Positions 18,183 through 27,027 of a DNA stretch of 58,942 nucleotides are shown piece after piece. The notes beneath the pieces are model-generated. The model had not been told where the DNA came from, made no database searches, and saw only the letters and a program-made list of their open reading frames with translations. The position numbers were made by a program, and so were the translations under genes. The stretch's first letter is position 1. Every line of letters begins with the position of its first letter. The stretch is from an uncultured Pelagibacteraceae bacterium (lineage in GTDB: Bacteria; Pseudomonadota; Alphaproteobacteria; Pelagibacterales; Pelagibacteraceae), in NCBI GenBank assembly GCA_902531175.1, contig CACADE010000008.1, positions 1 to 58,942 on the forward strand, in the 5' to 3' direction.

Positions 18183-19511
18183 CTAGAAGCTAGCTAGCAC
18201 AGTATTAATTTCATCTACTGCTTCATCTAGCGTCAATTGATCGTCAATATATTGTCTAGTGATTCTATTAATAAACTTATTGTTAATAATTTTAGATGCT
18301 CTAGATAGTTCACCTTCTTTAACACCCCATCTATTAGCAGTATCTAAACCTGCAACAATATTATTTATTACATCTGCTGAATATAGATCTGTTAAAGGAG
18401 CTTTTCTATCAACTCCAACAGGCAGTTTACTCCAAGCTGTTGTAAATGCATTTGGATCACTTGCATTACCTCTTCTTACAGGGAACTTACCTTCTGGTGC
18501 TATAGATAAAGTGCTTGTATATCCTTCATCCATTGAATAAAGAATAAACTGCTTAGCTTCATCTGTATCTGCATCTGCAGTTACACCAAAGTATCTAACA
18601 TCCGCCCAAGCTGCGCCTTTTACATTATTTGGTCCACTAAAATTAGTTATAAAACCAGTTTTAGATGCCAATTCTGGTGATGTAGGATCACTGTTAATTG
18701 TTGGTGGAGCTGAGTCTCTTAAACCAGCTAATTCATCCATGATAAATGGTGACCATATTATCATTGGAGTTTTACCAGCGAAATAAAGTTCTCTTGATTG
18801 TTTCCAGTAAAGTTCTCCTGGAGGGCTAGCCTTAGCTAATTTTTTATAAAACTGCAAAGAATTCTTTAAAGCTCTTCCTTGTTTTTTTGTTCCACCTTTT
18901 TTTACAATATTTACACCGTTTGCAAGCATGACATGTTCTAAAACTTGACTCATAAAGTTTTCGTCAGTTTTAGTTGCCGCAACAAATCCAAACATATCAT
19001 TACTAGATAAAGCATCTATTGCTTTCTCGATGTTTGCATAAGTCGTCGGTGGTTCTAAACCAGCAGCTTTAAACAAATCTTTTCTGTATACAACCATTTG
19101 CGTCCAGCCATCTACTGGCACGGCTGCAATTTTGCCACCTTTTTTAGCCATCTTTAAAGCACCTGGAGCAAAAGTTTTCTTTCCAAGTGAGTTAACGATA
19201 TCATTATTTGCATCAACGTCTAAAATTCCCGCTTCTGCCCATGGCAGCACATATTGCAATGTATGATAAATTACATCAGGAAGATCTCCTGCTGCAGCTG
19301 CTGCAGTAGCTCTTGTTCCTAAATCTTTTTCATCAATCGGGATAACTTCAACTCCAATTCCAGTTTTGGCTTCAAAAGCTTTTGCCATCTCTTCTTGTTT
19401 AGCCATCCTTGCTGGTTGAGTTTCTGTCGTCCAGAATTTGATATCTGCAAATGCAATTGAATTAAAAACAAAAGCTATTGCAGAGATCGTTATTAATATA
19501 TTTTTAAACAT
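18183..19511 (-). CDS. Extracellular sugar-binding protein of the ABC importer
   Basis: Family 1 (MalE-like) periplasmic solute-binding protein, 442 residues. The signal peptide runs to about residue 22, with likely cleavage in FA-DIKF. The mature part begins IKFWTTETQPARMAKQEEMAKAF, as in other CUT1 binding proteins. Ligand-site features include the PVDGWTQMVVYRKDLF stretch and a Trp/Tyr-rich segment (GELYWKQSRELYF, then MIIWSPF). A ribosome site GAGGGG precedes the ATG. A strong hairpin follows the stop, suggesting a higher mRNA level for this subunit. The ligand is a sugar or glycosylated polyol, not determinable here. Confidence 0.9.
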   Translation of the reverse strand: MFKNILITISAIAFVFNSIAFADIKFWTTETQPARMAKQEEMAKAFEAKTGIGVEVIPIDEKDLGTRATAAAAAGDLPDVIYHTLQYVLPWAEAGILDVDANNDIVNSLGKKTFAPGALKMAKKGGKIAAVPVDGWTQMVVYRKDLFKAAGLEPPTTYANIEKAIDALSSNDMFGFVAATKTDENFMSQVLEHVMLANGVNIVKKGGTKKQGRALKNSLQFYKKLAKASPPGELYWKQSRELYFAGKTPMIIWSPFIMDELAGLRDSAPPTINSDPTSPELASKTGFITNFSGPNNVKGAAWADVRYFGVTADADTDEAKQFILYSMDEGYTSTLSIAPEGKFPVRRGNASDPNAFTTAWSKLPVGVDRKAPLTDLYSADVINNIVAGLDTANRWGVKEGELSRASKIINNKFINRITRQYIDDQLTLDEAVDEINTVLASF

Positions 19512-19623
19512 ATATTCCCCTCTTTTTTCTTGTTTTCTAAAGTTATTTAAAAATTAACACATAATGAACATTTAAAAGAAGAATAACAAGTATGTAATTT
19601 AAACAATACTACCTGAGATTGAT

Positions 19624-20709
19624 TCAAGAATTTTTAAAAGAAATACCTTTATTATCAAATAAATGGCAACGAAATGGATCAAAACCTATTTTAACAGTGT
19701 CACCTACTTTAATATTTGTGTCTCCATCAGTTTGTACAACAAGAGGATCTCCCTCTTTCTCTAAATATAAATATGTTCCTGACCCTAATTTTTCTACAAC
19801 GAAGACTTTACTTTCCCATAATGAATCTGTTTTTGCATTTAATATCAAATGCTCTGGTCTTATTCCAATTTTTATACTATCCCCTTCTTGAGTATTATCA
19901 GAAATTTTTGGTACATTTAACTTTCCAGTCCCCATTATATCTACTTCAGAACTCTTTGAACTTTTACTTAAAATTTTACTATCTATAAAATTCATTTTTG
20001 GAGATCCGATAAAACCACCAACAAACAGATTATCTGGGTTATTATATAAGTTCATGGGTGATCCCTTTTGTGAAACTATACCTTGATCCAATACAACAAT
20101 ATCATTTGCAAGTGTCATGGCTTCAGTTTGATCATGAGTTACGTAAATCATTGTTGCATTAAGTTGATCATGTAATTTTGCCAATTCTACTCTCATTTGT
20201 ACTCTTAATGCTGCATCTAGATTAGATAATGGTTCATCGAATAAGAAAACTTTTGGTTTTCTTGTAATGGCTCTACCAATAGCTACTCTTTGACGTTGTC
20301 CTCCAGATAATTGTTTGGGTTTTCTCTCAAGATACTCTTCTATCTGTAAGATTTTAGCAGCCTCCATCACTCTTTGCTCTATCTCTTCTTTTGATTTTTT
20401 TTCAATTTTTAAACCAAAAGCCATATTATCAAATACAGTCATATGAGGATAAAGAGCATAAGATTGAAATACCATTGCAATATTTCTTTCTTTAGGTGGT
20501 AGATCATTTACAACTTTATCATCAATAGATATTGTACCTGAATTAATTTCCTCTAAACCAGCAATCATTCTTAAGATTGTTGATTTACCACATCCGCTTG
20601 GGCCTACTAGAACTGTGAAAGACTCACTTTTTATATCAAGAGAAACATCTTTGATCACATGTGTGCTACCAAAAAACTTGTTTACTTTATCTATTTTAAT
20701 ACTTGCCAT
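19624..20709 (-). CDS. Sugar ABC transporter ATPase, UgpC/MalK-like
   Basis: Cytoplasmic ATPase of the carbohydrate importer, 361 residues. Walker A GPSGCGKST is at 36-44, the Q-loop is in MVFQSYALYPHM, the signature LSGGQRQR at 134-141, Walker B VFLFDEP at 154-160, and the switch His is in YVTHDQTEAM. A TOBE/OB regulatory domain follows from about 240 to the end. It sits 112 bases upstream of the binding-protein gene and 2 bases after the GpsA-like gene, so it links the TMAO-transporter half of this leftward run with the sugar half. MalK-type ATPases often serve several CUT1 importers. Confidence 0.92.
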   Translation of the reverse strand: MASIKIDKVNKFFGSTHVIKDVSLDIKSESFTVLVGPSGCGKSTILRMIAGLEEINSGTISIDDKVVNDLPPKERNIAMVFQSYALYPHMTVFDNMAFGLKIEKKSKEEIEQRVMEAAKILQIEEYLERKPKQLSGGQRQRVAIGRAITRKPKVFLFDEPLSNLDAALRVQMRVELAKLHDQLNATMIYVTHDQTEAMTLANDIVVLDQGIVSQKGSPMNLYNNPDNLFVGGFIGSPKMNFIDSKILSKSSKSSEVDIMGTGKLNVPKISDNTQEGDSIKIGIRPEHLILNAKTDSLWESKVFVVEKLGSGTYLYLEKEGDPLVVQTDGDTNIKVGDTVKIGFDPFRCHLFDNKGISFKNS

Positions 20710-20711
20710 TT

Positions 20712-21671
20712 TTAATTTAATATTAATTTTTTGTTATTAATTATAGATTTAATTAATTTTGTCATCAAAGGGATTTTTTTTTGTTGAATTTTTTTTATTA
20801 CAAATGGAGCAATTTCTCTTGCAAGTTGCTCTCCCTCCACGGTTTCATTAGGCATAAATTTTCTTTTAGCATTTTTGAATGTATAGCCTTGCCCTAAGTA
20901 ACTTCCCATTTTACTATTTCTACCTCCAGCAGCACTGACGTATAAATCTCCAACTCCAGCCAATCCAAGAGCAGTCTCAATTTTTCCTTTAAAATATTTA
21001 GTAATATATATCATCTCATTTATAGATTTTTTGAATAAACTTGAAGACATATTTAAACTATCTCCAGCCCCAATAATCATTGAATAAATATTTTTAATTG
21101 AAGAACAGATCTCAACTCCAATAACATCTTTCGAAGTTTCGGTTAAATAGTATTTTGTAGTTATCATATTACAAATTTTTTTTGCGGTTTTGATATTTTT
21201 ATTAGCAACAATTACACTTGTTTGTTTTTTATTTGAAAGTTCTTTTGCTAAGCAAGGTCCTTTTAAAACTGAAACGTTTATATTTTTATTAGTTTTCTTT
21301 ATATCCTCTGAAATAGTAAAAATTTTCTGTTTTTTTTTCTCATACTTCAAACCTTTGGTAAGAATAAGAATTGGACTTTTAATATTTGATTTTTTAAATT
21401 CTTCACTAATAAAATTTATTCCTGATAAACTTAACGCAACAACTACCAAATCATATTTATTTTTTAATATATCAGTTGAATATTTTTTGTATTTTAGTTT
21501 ATTTGGTAAATTTATTTTTAAACTAGAATGATATTTCTTTTTTGAAGACAAATTTTTAATAAAAGTTTTATTATAAGGCTCTGTGATAGTTACTTCATTT
21601 TTATTATCTATACATGGAAAAGTAAAAGCAGATCCCATTGCGCCACCGCCTATTATTAAAATTTTTTTCAT
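20712..21671 (-). CDS. NAD(P)-dependent glycerol-3-phosphate dehydrogenase-like protein (GpsA family)
   Basis: Predicted oxidoreductase interconverting sn-glycerol 3-phosphate and dihydroxyacetone phosphate, 319 residues. The Rossmann motif GGGAMGSAF is at 8-16 and the TKGLKYE motif near 104-110 (SKGLE in GpsA). The catalytic Lys is in EICSSIKNIYSMIIGAGDS, and GLAGVGDLYVSAAGGRNSKMG is the C-terminal substrate loop. The divergence from typical GpsA and the location inside a transporter cluster suggest a specialised paralogue rather than the housekeeping enzyme; this is inference. It lies 2 bases upstream of the sugar ABC ATPase, which would fit use of a glycerol-containing sugar. Confidence 0.8.
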   Translation of the reverse strand: MKKILIIGGGAMGSAFTFPCIDNKNEVTITEPYNKTFIKNLSSKKKYHSSLKINLPNKLKYKKYSTDILKNKYDLVVVALSLSGINFISEEFKKSNIKSPILILTKGLKYEKKKQKIFTISEDIKKTNKNINVSVLKGPCLAKELSNKKQTSVIVANKNIKTAKKICNMITTKYYLTETSKDVIGVEICSSIKNIYSMIIGAGDSLNMSSSLFKKSINEMIYITKYFKGKIETALGLAGVGDLYVSAAGGRNSKMGSYLGQGYTFKNAKRKFMPNETVEGEQLAREIAPFVIKKIQQKKIPLMTKLIKSIINNKKLILN

Positions 21672-21677
21672 TTAAGA

Positions 21678-23831
21678 TTAAGCAATTCCTAGATGTTTTT
21701 TTCTTTTTTCTACCCAAGTTCTTATCAAATTATCAAAAATTAAACCTATAAAAGCTACACAAATACCCAAAGTTAATCCAATACCAGCACCATTTTTATC
21801 TGATAAAGCTTTTAAAATATATTGCCCTAAATCTTCAGTGCCGATAAATGCTCCTATAATCACCATAAATAATGCAAACACTATTGTTTGATTTATACCA
21901 AGCATCATATGAGGGAATGCTAAAGGAAATTCAATTTTTGTTAATCTTTGAAATTTATTTACACCAGACATCGTTGCTGCATCATGTAAACCTGCTGGAA
22001 CACTTCTAAGTCCTTCAATTGTGTATCTTGTTGCTGGTATAGTTGCATAAACAATGACAGCAATAAGAACAGAAGTGTCAGTTATTCCAAAAAGCATCAT
22101 AACAGGAATAAGATAAACAAATGATGGAAATGTTTGAAATATATCACATACCCCTAACATAAATTTTGCAGAATGTTTATTTTGAAAACATAATGTGCCA
22201 ACCGTAAAACCAATTATACAAGAGACAATTACCCCAAATGTTGCCATGTAAGCCGTTACTAAGGCTCTATCCCACCAAGGGCTTAGAGCTATGAATAATG
22301 TCAAACCACAAACTACTAATGCAGATCTAATTCCACCAATTAAATAGCCTGCACCAACAACTAGAACTAATGTAGCAACAGCTGGCATCCTTAAATACAA
22401 AGCCCTCATTGGTTGTAACACTTCTTGAATTAACCATGTATTAAATGCTTTTATATAAACAAAGAAGGTATCAAAAATCCAATCGACACCTTTATTCCAA
22501 AAATCAGCAGTTGATATTCCTTTATTGTGTGGAACTTCAAATAAATAATTGTAACCACCTTTAAAATAAACAGATCCAAAGTAAGCGAGTAAAATTCCAA
22601 TTATGACCGTAATACTAAAAAATAATAAATTTTTATTTCTTTGAAAAAAATTCAAATTGCCAAAATAATCGACTTGCTTGTTTGCCCATGCTAATGACAT
22701 TTTATCTAATAAAATTGCAATTAGACTTATACAAAGACCAGCTTCTAATGCTAATCCGATATTAAGCTGATTTAGTGCTAACAATAAATTAAAACCTAGA
22801 CCTTTCGCTCCAATGAAGGCTGAAATAACAGCCATAGAAAAGCACACCATGATAACCTGGTTTACGCCAATTAAAATATCTCGTCTGGCCGTTGGAATTA
22901 GCACTTTAGACATTAGTTGCCAATTATTACAACCACTCATTCTTCCAGCTTCAATTACTTCTGGAGGAATAGCTCTCAATCCTAGTAAAGTAAGTAATAT
23001 CATGGGTGGAACAGCAACAACCATAGTTATAATTACTGCAGCGTGGTCACCGACTCCAAAAAGAACAAGTGCAGGGACTAATACTGCATATTGTGGCATT
23101 GTTTGCATAACTAATAAAATTGGATATAGAGCTTTTTCTACACGTTTACTTTTATAAGCTGCAATACCTAAACTTAACCCAAATATAAAAGATAGAGGCG
23201 CAGCAACTAAAATAAAAGAGAGTGTTTGCATCGATGGTTTCCATTGTCCAAATATAGAAATATAAACCATTGTTAAACCGGCAAATAAAGCGAGTCCAGT
23301 ACCACTTAATTTATAAGCAAGTATTGCAAAGCCAGCTGCAACTATTGTCCAAGGTAGACCTGGTAACTCTGCCCAAGGGTTCGCATCGATCCAATCCCAA
23401 CTTGTAAAGGCAACAATTGTTTCAAGTCCACCTAATAGAATTTCTCTAATTAATTCTATTAAAAAGGTCATAAAAGCTGTTAAATTTCTGCTAATTTGCA
23501 AAACTATTGGTCTGGTTTTAAATTCTTGAGTGTCCTCATTCCAAAACTCCATTGGCATCCACTCATTCATTAAGAAAAACAAGGAGTCATTTATCCATAT
23601 TGGTAACCATCCAAGTAATGGAGGAAGACGCCAGAAAACATCAAAGGCATAATATCTTACTTCTTTGCCTAAAAATATATAACTACTTTGATTAGGGTCT
23701 TTTACGAATTCAGCTTGGCCTCTAATGAATTTATATGTTTCTGGAACATCAATAGCAAAACAAAGAGCAAAGAAAACAATTAATAGAAATAACCACTGAA
23801 ATATTTTTGGATATTTTTTTAAAAATTCCAT
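21678..23831 (-). CDS. tmoW: TMAO ABC transporter permease (fused double permease)
   Basis: Integral membrane permease of an OpuA/ProU-type importer, 717 residues, containing two copies of the BPD permease domain in one chain. The first EAA-like loop is in PPEVIEAGRMSGCNNWQLM (about 290-308); the second is in VPAGLHDAATMSGVNKFQRL (about 608-627). Each is followed by the KV/KIEFP-type ending. A long N-terminal periplasmic stretch precedes the first domain. It is linked by three bases to the ATPase gene and belongs with TmoX upstream and Tdm across the divergent promoter. Glycine betaine importers share this architecture, so the TMAO assignment comes from context. Confidence 0.85.
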   Translation of the reverse strand: MEFLKKYPKIFQWLFLLIVFFALCFAIDVPETYKFIRGQAEFVKDPNQSSYIFLGKEVRYYAFDVFWRLPPLLGWLPIWINDSLFFLMNEWMPMEFWNEDTQEFKTRPIVLQISRNLTAFMTFLIELIREILLGGLETIVAFTSWDWIDANPWAELPGLPWTIVAAGFAILAYKLSGTGLALFAGLTMVYISIFGQWKPSMQTLSFILVAAPLSFIFGLSLGIAAYKSKRVEKALYPILLVMQTMPQYAVLVPALVLFGVGDHAAVIITMVVAVPPMILLTLLGLRAIPPEVIEAGRMSGCNNWQLMSKVLIPTARRDILIGVNQVIMVCFSMAVISAFIGAKGLGFNLLLALNQLNIGLALEAGLCISLIAILLDKMSLAWANKQVDYFGNLNFFQRNKNLLFFSITVIIGILLAYFGSVYFKGGYNYLFEVPHNKGISTADFWNKGVDWIFDTFFVYIKAFNTWLIQEVLQPMRALYLRMPAVATLVLVVGAGYLIGGIRSALVVCGLTLFIALSPWWDRALVTAYMATFGVIVSCIIGFTVGTLCFQNKHSAKFMLGVCDIFQTFPSFVYLIPVMMLFGITDTSVLIAVIVYATIPATRYTIEGLRSVPAGLHDAATMSGVNKFQRLTKIEFPLAFPHMMLGINQTIVFALFMVIIGAFIGTEDLGQYILKALSDKNGAGIGLTLGICVAFIGLIFDNLIRTWVEKRKKHLGIA

Positions 23832-23834
23832 AAT

Positions 23835-24866
23835 TTATTTTCCGTTCTTTCTTCCGCCAAAGACAGTATTTATTATTTTTGTCGGGTTGATTGACCCAAC
23901 GGTTTTGTTATTTTCATCTATAACAGCTACAGATTTTTCTTGCGTTAATATTTTTTCTGCAACATTTTCTATGATTTCATCTTTTGAAACTTTAACATCA
24001 CCTAAATTATTAGATATAGATTCATCCATTACATCTTCGATTAATAAAACTTTTTCTCTAGGCACTTCTTCAGTAAATTTTCTTACATATTCCGTGGCTG
24101 GGTTTAGAACTATATTTGCAGGTGTATCTAGTTGTTCAATTATACCATCTTTCATAATTGCAATTCGATCAGCAAGTTTTAATGCTTCATCAAAATCATG
24201 AGTAATAAACATAATTGTTTTTTGTAATTTTTCTTGAAGTCTTAAAAATTCATCTTGCATTTCTTTTCTAATTAAAGGATCTAAAGCAGAAAAAGGTTCA
24301 TCTAAAAACCATATATCAGGTTCAACTGCTAGAGATCTTGCAATACCCACTCTTTGTTGTTGTCCACCTGAAAGTTCTCTTGGAAAATAATTTTCTCTTC
24401 CATCAAGTCCAACTAATTTAACCATCTCCATTGCTTTATTAATGCTCTCCTCAGTTTTGATACCTTTGATTTGAAGAGGAAAAGCTATATTTTCTACAAC
24501 GGTTTTGTGTGGAAGAAGAGCAAAGCTTTGGAAAACCATTCCCATTTTGTTTCTTCTAAGCTCAATTAACTCTTTATTATTTAAATTTAATAAATCTTGA
24601 CCTTCAATGAAAATTTTTCCACCTGTTGCATCTGTTAATCTTGATATACACCTTAGTAAAGTTGACTTACCAGATCCAGATAAGCCCATTACAACAAGCA
24701 TCTCTCCTTTTGCCACTTCAAAAGAGGCATTGTTAACACCTACTATACAACCATTTTCTTGAAATGTTTTAGCATCAACATTACCATTTGAATCTTGAAG
24801 CATCTTTTTGGCGTTTTCACCAAAAATTTTATAAACTGCTTCGCATTTGATTACTGCTTCAGACAT
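23835..24866 (-). CDS. tmoV: TMAO ABC transporter ATPase
   Basis: ProV/OpuAA-type ATPase energising the importer, 343 residues. Walker A GLSGSGKST is at 61-69, the Q-loop is in MVFQSFALLPHK, the signature in LSGGQQQRVG, Walker B in IWFLDEPF and the switch His in FITHDFDEAL. After about residue 260 there is a short CBS-like tail (KSVAVIDENNKTVGSINP), which in OpuA-type ATPases senses ionic strength; whether this tail does so is unknown. It precedes tmoW by 3 bases and follows a 64-base gap after the small membrane protein gene. Confidence 0.88.
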   Translation of the reverse strand: MSEAVIKCEAVYKIFGENAKKMLQDSNGNVDAKTFQENGCIVGVNNASFEVAKGEMLVVMGLSGSGKSTLLRCISRLTDATGGKIFIEGQDLLNLNNKELIELRRNKMGMVFQSFALLPHKTVVENIAFPLQIKGIKTEESINKAMEMVKLVGLDGRENYFPRELSGGQQQRVGIARSLAVEPDIWFLDEPFSALDPLIRKEMQDEFLRLQEKLQKTIMFITHDFDEALKLADRIAIMKDGIIEQLDTPANIVLNPATEYVRKFTEEVPREKVLLIEDVMDESISNNLGDVKVSKDEIIENVAEKILTQEKSVAVIDENNKTVGSINPTKIINTVFGGRKNGK

Positions 24867-24930
24867 AATTCTTATAAAAGTATACGAAAATTAATTAAAT
24901 TAAAATCAATATAATTGAAGCTTATTTCCA

Positions 24931-25482
24931 TTAAAAATTTTTAATAAAATAAACCCTTGTATCAATTCCAGTACTTAAAAAACTTAAGGCTTCACCGCTT
25001 ACTTTAATTGTTTCGTCTACTCCTACGTTATTTCCACTAACTGTAAAACCTGCAAAACATTTCTTTTTTTCAGCATCCCATTCAACAAATGTTTCATCAA
25101 TCTTATTGCCGTTAATAGTATAAATTTCGTGTGCTCTAAAATTTAAGAAATTTGCACCCATTATTGCTCTTTGGGGGATAAGCTTTGTGGCATTACACAC
25201 TCCCTCATACAATTCATCTGATAATTTATAATGATCAGTACCATCAAAAGTTACTAATATACCCGAGGGAAGTTTTGAAATTAATGCACTTAGTTTTCTC
25301 TCTTTTGCAATTCTCTCTTCTTCCAATTTCATTTTCCTAACTAATTCATCACCCTCGCTAAATATATTATTTAAAATAGCAAAAGAAGAAATTATGACTA
25401 TTGTTAAAACTATTAGTCCTATAAATTGTTTTAGGTTCTCGGGTAATCCTTTTAATTTATTAAATGAAGTTTCGTTCGACAT
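24931..25482 (-). CDS. Hypothetical membrane-anchored protein in the tmo operon
   Basis: I do not recognise the family. It has 183 residues with one membrane segment at about 19-41 and a probable cytoplasmic N-terminus. A charged coiled-coil-like stretch (residues about 45-66, rich in Glu, Lys and Arg) follows, then a globular beta-rich domain with two Cys (about 91 and 144). The globular part is likely periplasmic. It starts on the last base of the MORN-repeat gene (1-base overlap) and lies between the TMAO-binding protein and the ATPase gene, so it may be co-expressed with the importer. No function is proposed. Confidence 0.7.
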   Translation of the reverse strand: MSNETSFNKLKGLPENLKQFIGLIVLTIVIISSFAILNNIFSEGDELVRKMKLEEERIAKERKLSALISKLPSGILVTFDGTDHYKLSDELYEGVCNATKLIPQRAIMGANFLNFRAHEIYTINGNKIDETFVEWDAEKKKCFAGFTVSGNNVGVDETIKVSGEALSFLSTGIDTRVYFIKNF

Positions 25483-25859
25483 TAATCTTGCAATTTACCG
25501 TTTTTCCAAATTCCTACTTTTTGGTCGCCATTAGCCCAAGTAAATGTTCCTTTGCCATTCATAAAACCATTAGCCCACTCTCCTTCATAAGTAGAACCAT
25601 CTGGGAAAGTTAAAGTTCCAACTCCACTCCAAACACTGTTTTTAAACTCACCTTTATAGATATATCCGTTTGGCCATGTTTCTACACCTTGGCCATTTTT
25701 TTTTGTTCCTACCCACTCACCTTCATAAGTAGTTTTATCTGTATAAACCCATTTTCCATATCCATTTTCACAGTTACCTTCTTTACATCCGGTGCTTCGA
25801 GCAAAAACTGATGTGCTTATTAATAAACTTAAAAAAAAGTAAAAAAGATATTTTCTCAT
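25482..25859 (-). CDS. Secreted MORN-repeat protein
   Basis: Small protein of 125 residues with a signal peptide (hydrophobic to about residue 20, likely cut in VFA-RS). At least three MORN repeats with the YxGEWxxGxxxGxGxxxxxxG pattern follow: YEGEWVGTKKNGQGVETWPNG, then YKGEFKNSVWSGVGTLTF, then YEGEWANGFMNGKGTFTW, and a partial GIWKNGKL. MORN proteins often act in envelope or membrane scaffolding, but the role here is unknown. It is the first gene after the terminator that follows tmoX and overlaps the next gene by one base. Confidence 0.85.
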   Translation of the reverse strand: MRKYLFYFFLSLLISTSVFARSTGCKEGNCENGYGKWVYTDKTTYEGEWVGTKKNGQGVETWPNGYIYKGEFKNSVWSGVGTLTFPDGSTYEGEWANGFMNGKGTFTWANGDQKVGIWKNGKLQD

Positions 25860-25884
25860 AAATATATTTTACACAAATCTTTAT

Positions 25885-25919
25885 AAAAAAAAATCCCCCC
25901 CAACAGAATTGGGGGAGAT
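25885..25919 (-). terminator. Rho-independent terminator downstream of tmoX
   Basis: On the minus strand ATCTCCCCCAA pairs with TTGGGGGGGAT (11 bp, one T-G pair; plus-strand arms 25909-25919 and 25893-25903) with a 5-base loop, followed by 8-9 U (plus-strand A run 25885-25893). It lies between the tmoX stop and the MORN gene start and is one of the strongest hairpins in the window. It probably ends most tmoX transcripts, with some read-through into the ATPase and permease genes. Confidence 0.9.
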
Positions 25920-25941
25920 CTTAATTTTTTAACTTTTATCC

Positions 25942-26886
25942 TTATTTAAGGAAAGCTTTCCAAGTTGATTCGTTATCAGCTAACCATTTTTTAGCTGCAT
26001 CTTCGTGAGTCATTTTGTCAACGTCTACTAAAGCTGCCATTGCACCAATTTGACTTGTTGAAAATGACAATTTTTTAAACGCTGCTGCTGCATCTGGATG
26101 AGTTTTTGGAAAATCTTCGTGTACTGCTTTTTTCAAATAACCATCCGGAGAACCACATTTTCCGTCACCACCATCTGCTGGTCTGCAACCAGCTGTGTAT
26201 GGAGGGAAGTCGATAAATGTAAAACCAGCACCATCAGTAAAGTTTGGTGTCCAGTTGAAAATTATAGTTCCTCTTCCTTCTTTTTCAGCAGCTGCTAATT
26301 CTGCCCAAAGTGCATCAGCACCTCCAGCAAACTTAACCCACCATAAATCACCTAAGCCTAGTGCATCAATCCTTTGAGGGATTAAGTCACCATGCCAAGT
26401 TTGTGGTCCTTCCAACATTCTTCCTTTTCCATCTGGAGAGTCAGGTGTTGTAAAGTTTTTTGCACAGTCTGGATTTTTTAGAGCTGTCCAATCTGGTAGA
26501 CCTGGACATAGACCTTTTTCAACAACCCAGTTTGGATATCCCATATCCTCAAGAGTTCTTGCTTCATGATCACCCCAGTCTAACAAACCACCTTTGTCTA
26601 AAGCTGTTGTAAATGACTTACCGAAAGCAGATTCCCATACCTCATGAGATATAGTTACATCACCAATTCTAATTGACTCGTAAACCGCTTGAGAGTCAGC
26701 ATTTACATATTTAACATTGTTACCCATGCTTTCAAAGATTCCACCAATAACATAGGCCATAACAATTTGACTTGACCAGTTATGAGTTGGGATCACTATG
26801 GGTTTTTTACTGTCAGCGTTAGATATTCCTGCAAAGCTTACTACAGTAATTACTATAGCTGAGAGTAAAGATAGTATTTTCTTCAT
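25942..26886 (-). CDS. tmoX: TMAO-binding periplasmic protein
   Basis: OpuAC-type substrate-binding protein, 314 residues. The signal peptide is about 1-24 with cleavage in NA-DSKK. The mature protein is rich in Trp (NWSSQ, EVWESAF, GPQTWHGD, LWWVKF, NWTPNF), consistent with an aromatic box for a quaternary or N-oxide amine. The loop GCRPADGGDGKCGSPDGY near 238-255 resembles the hairpin seen in TmoX-type proteins. It is divergent from tdm across 141 bases and is followed by a strong terminator. Glycine-betaine binding proteins are close relatives; the tdm/tmm neighbours favour TMAO. Confidence 0.88.
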   Translation of the reverse strand: MKKILSLLSAIVITVVSFAGISNADSKKPIVIPTHNWSSQIVMAYVIGGIFESMGNNVKYVNADSQAVYESIRIGDVTISHEVWESAFGKSFTTALDKGGLLDWGDHEARTLEDMGYPNWVVEKGLCPGLPDWTALKNPDCAKNFTTPDSPDGKGRMLEGPQTWHGDLIPQRIDALGLGDLWWVKFAGGADALWAELAAAEKEGRGTIIFNWTPNFTDGAGFTFIDFPPYTAGCRPADGGDGKCGSPDGYLKKAVHEDFPKTHPDAAAAFKKLSFSTSQIGAMAALVDVDKMTHEDAAKKWLADNESTWKAFLK

Positions 26887-26981
26887 TTATTTCTCCTCTC
26901 TTAATATATTAAGTAAGTAAGTATCCTTAAATTTAATCTCACAGTCAACAAAAGTTGGTACTAAAATTTATATATACAATT

Positions 26982-26995
26982 AATCAGTACTGATT
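26982..26995. promoter_or_regulatory. 14-bp perfect palindrome in the tmoX-tdm divergent promoter region
   Basis: AATCAGTACTGATT equals its own reverse complement. It lies 33 bases before the tdm start and 96 bases before the tmoX start, within the 141-base spacer. This is the position expected of an operator acting on one or both genes. A putative winged-helix protein encoded just after tdm is a candidate partner. No second copy was noticed before tmm, gmaS or amt. Confidence 0.4.
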
Positions 26996-27027
26996 TATTC
27001 TTAAACATAAGTAATCATTGATTTAAA

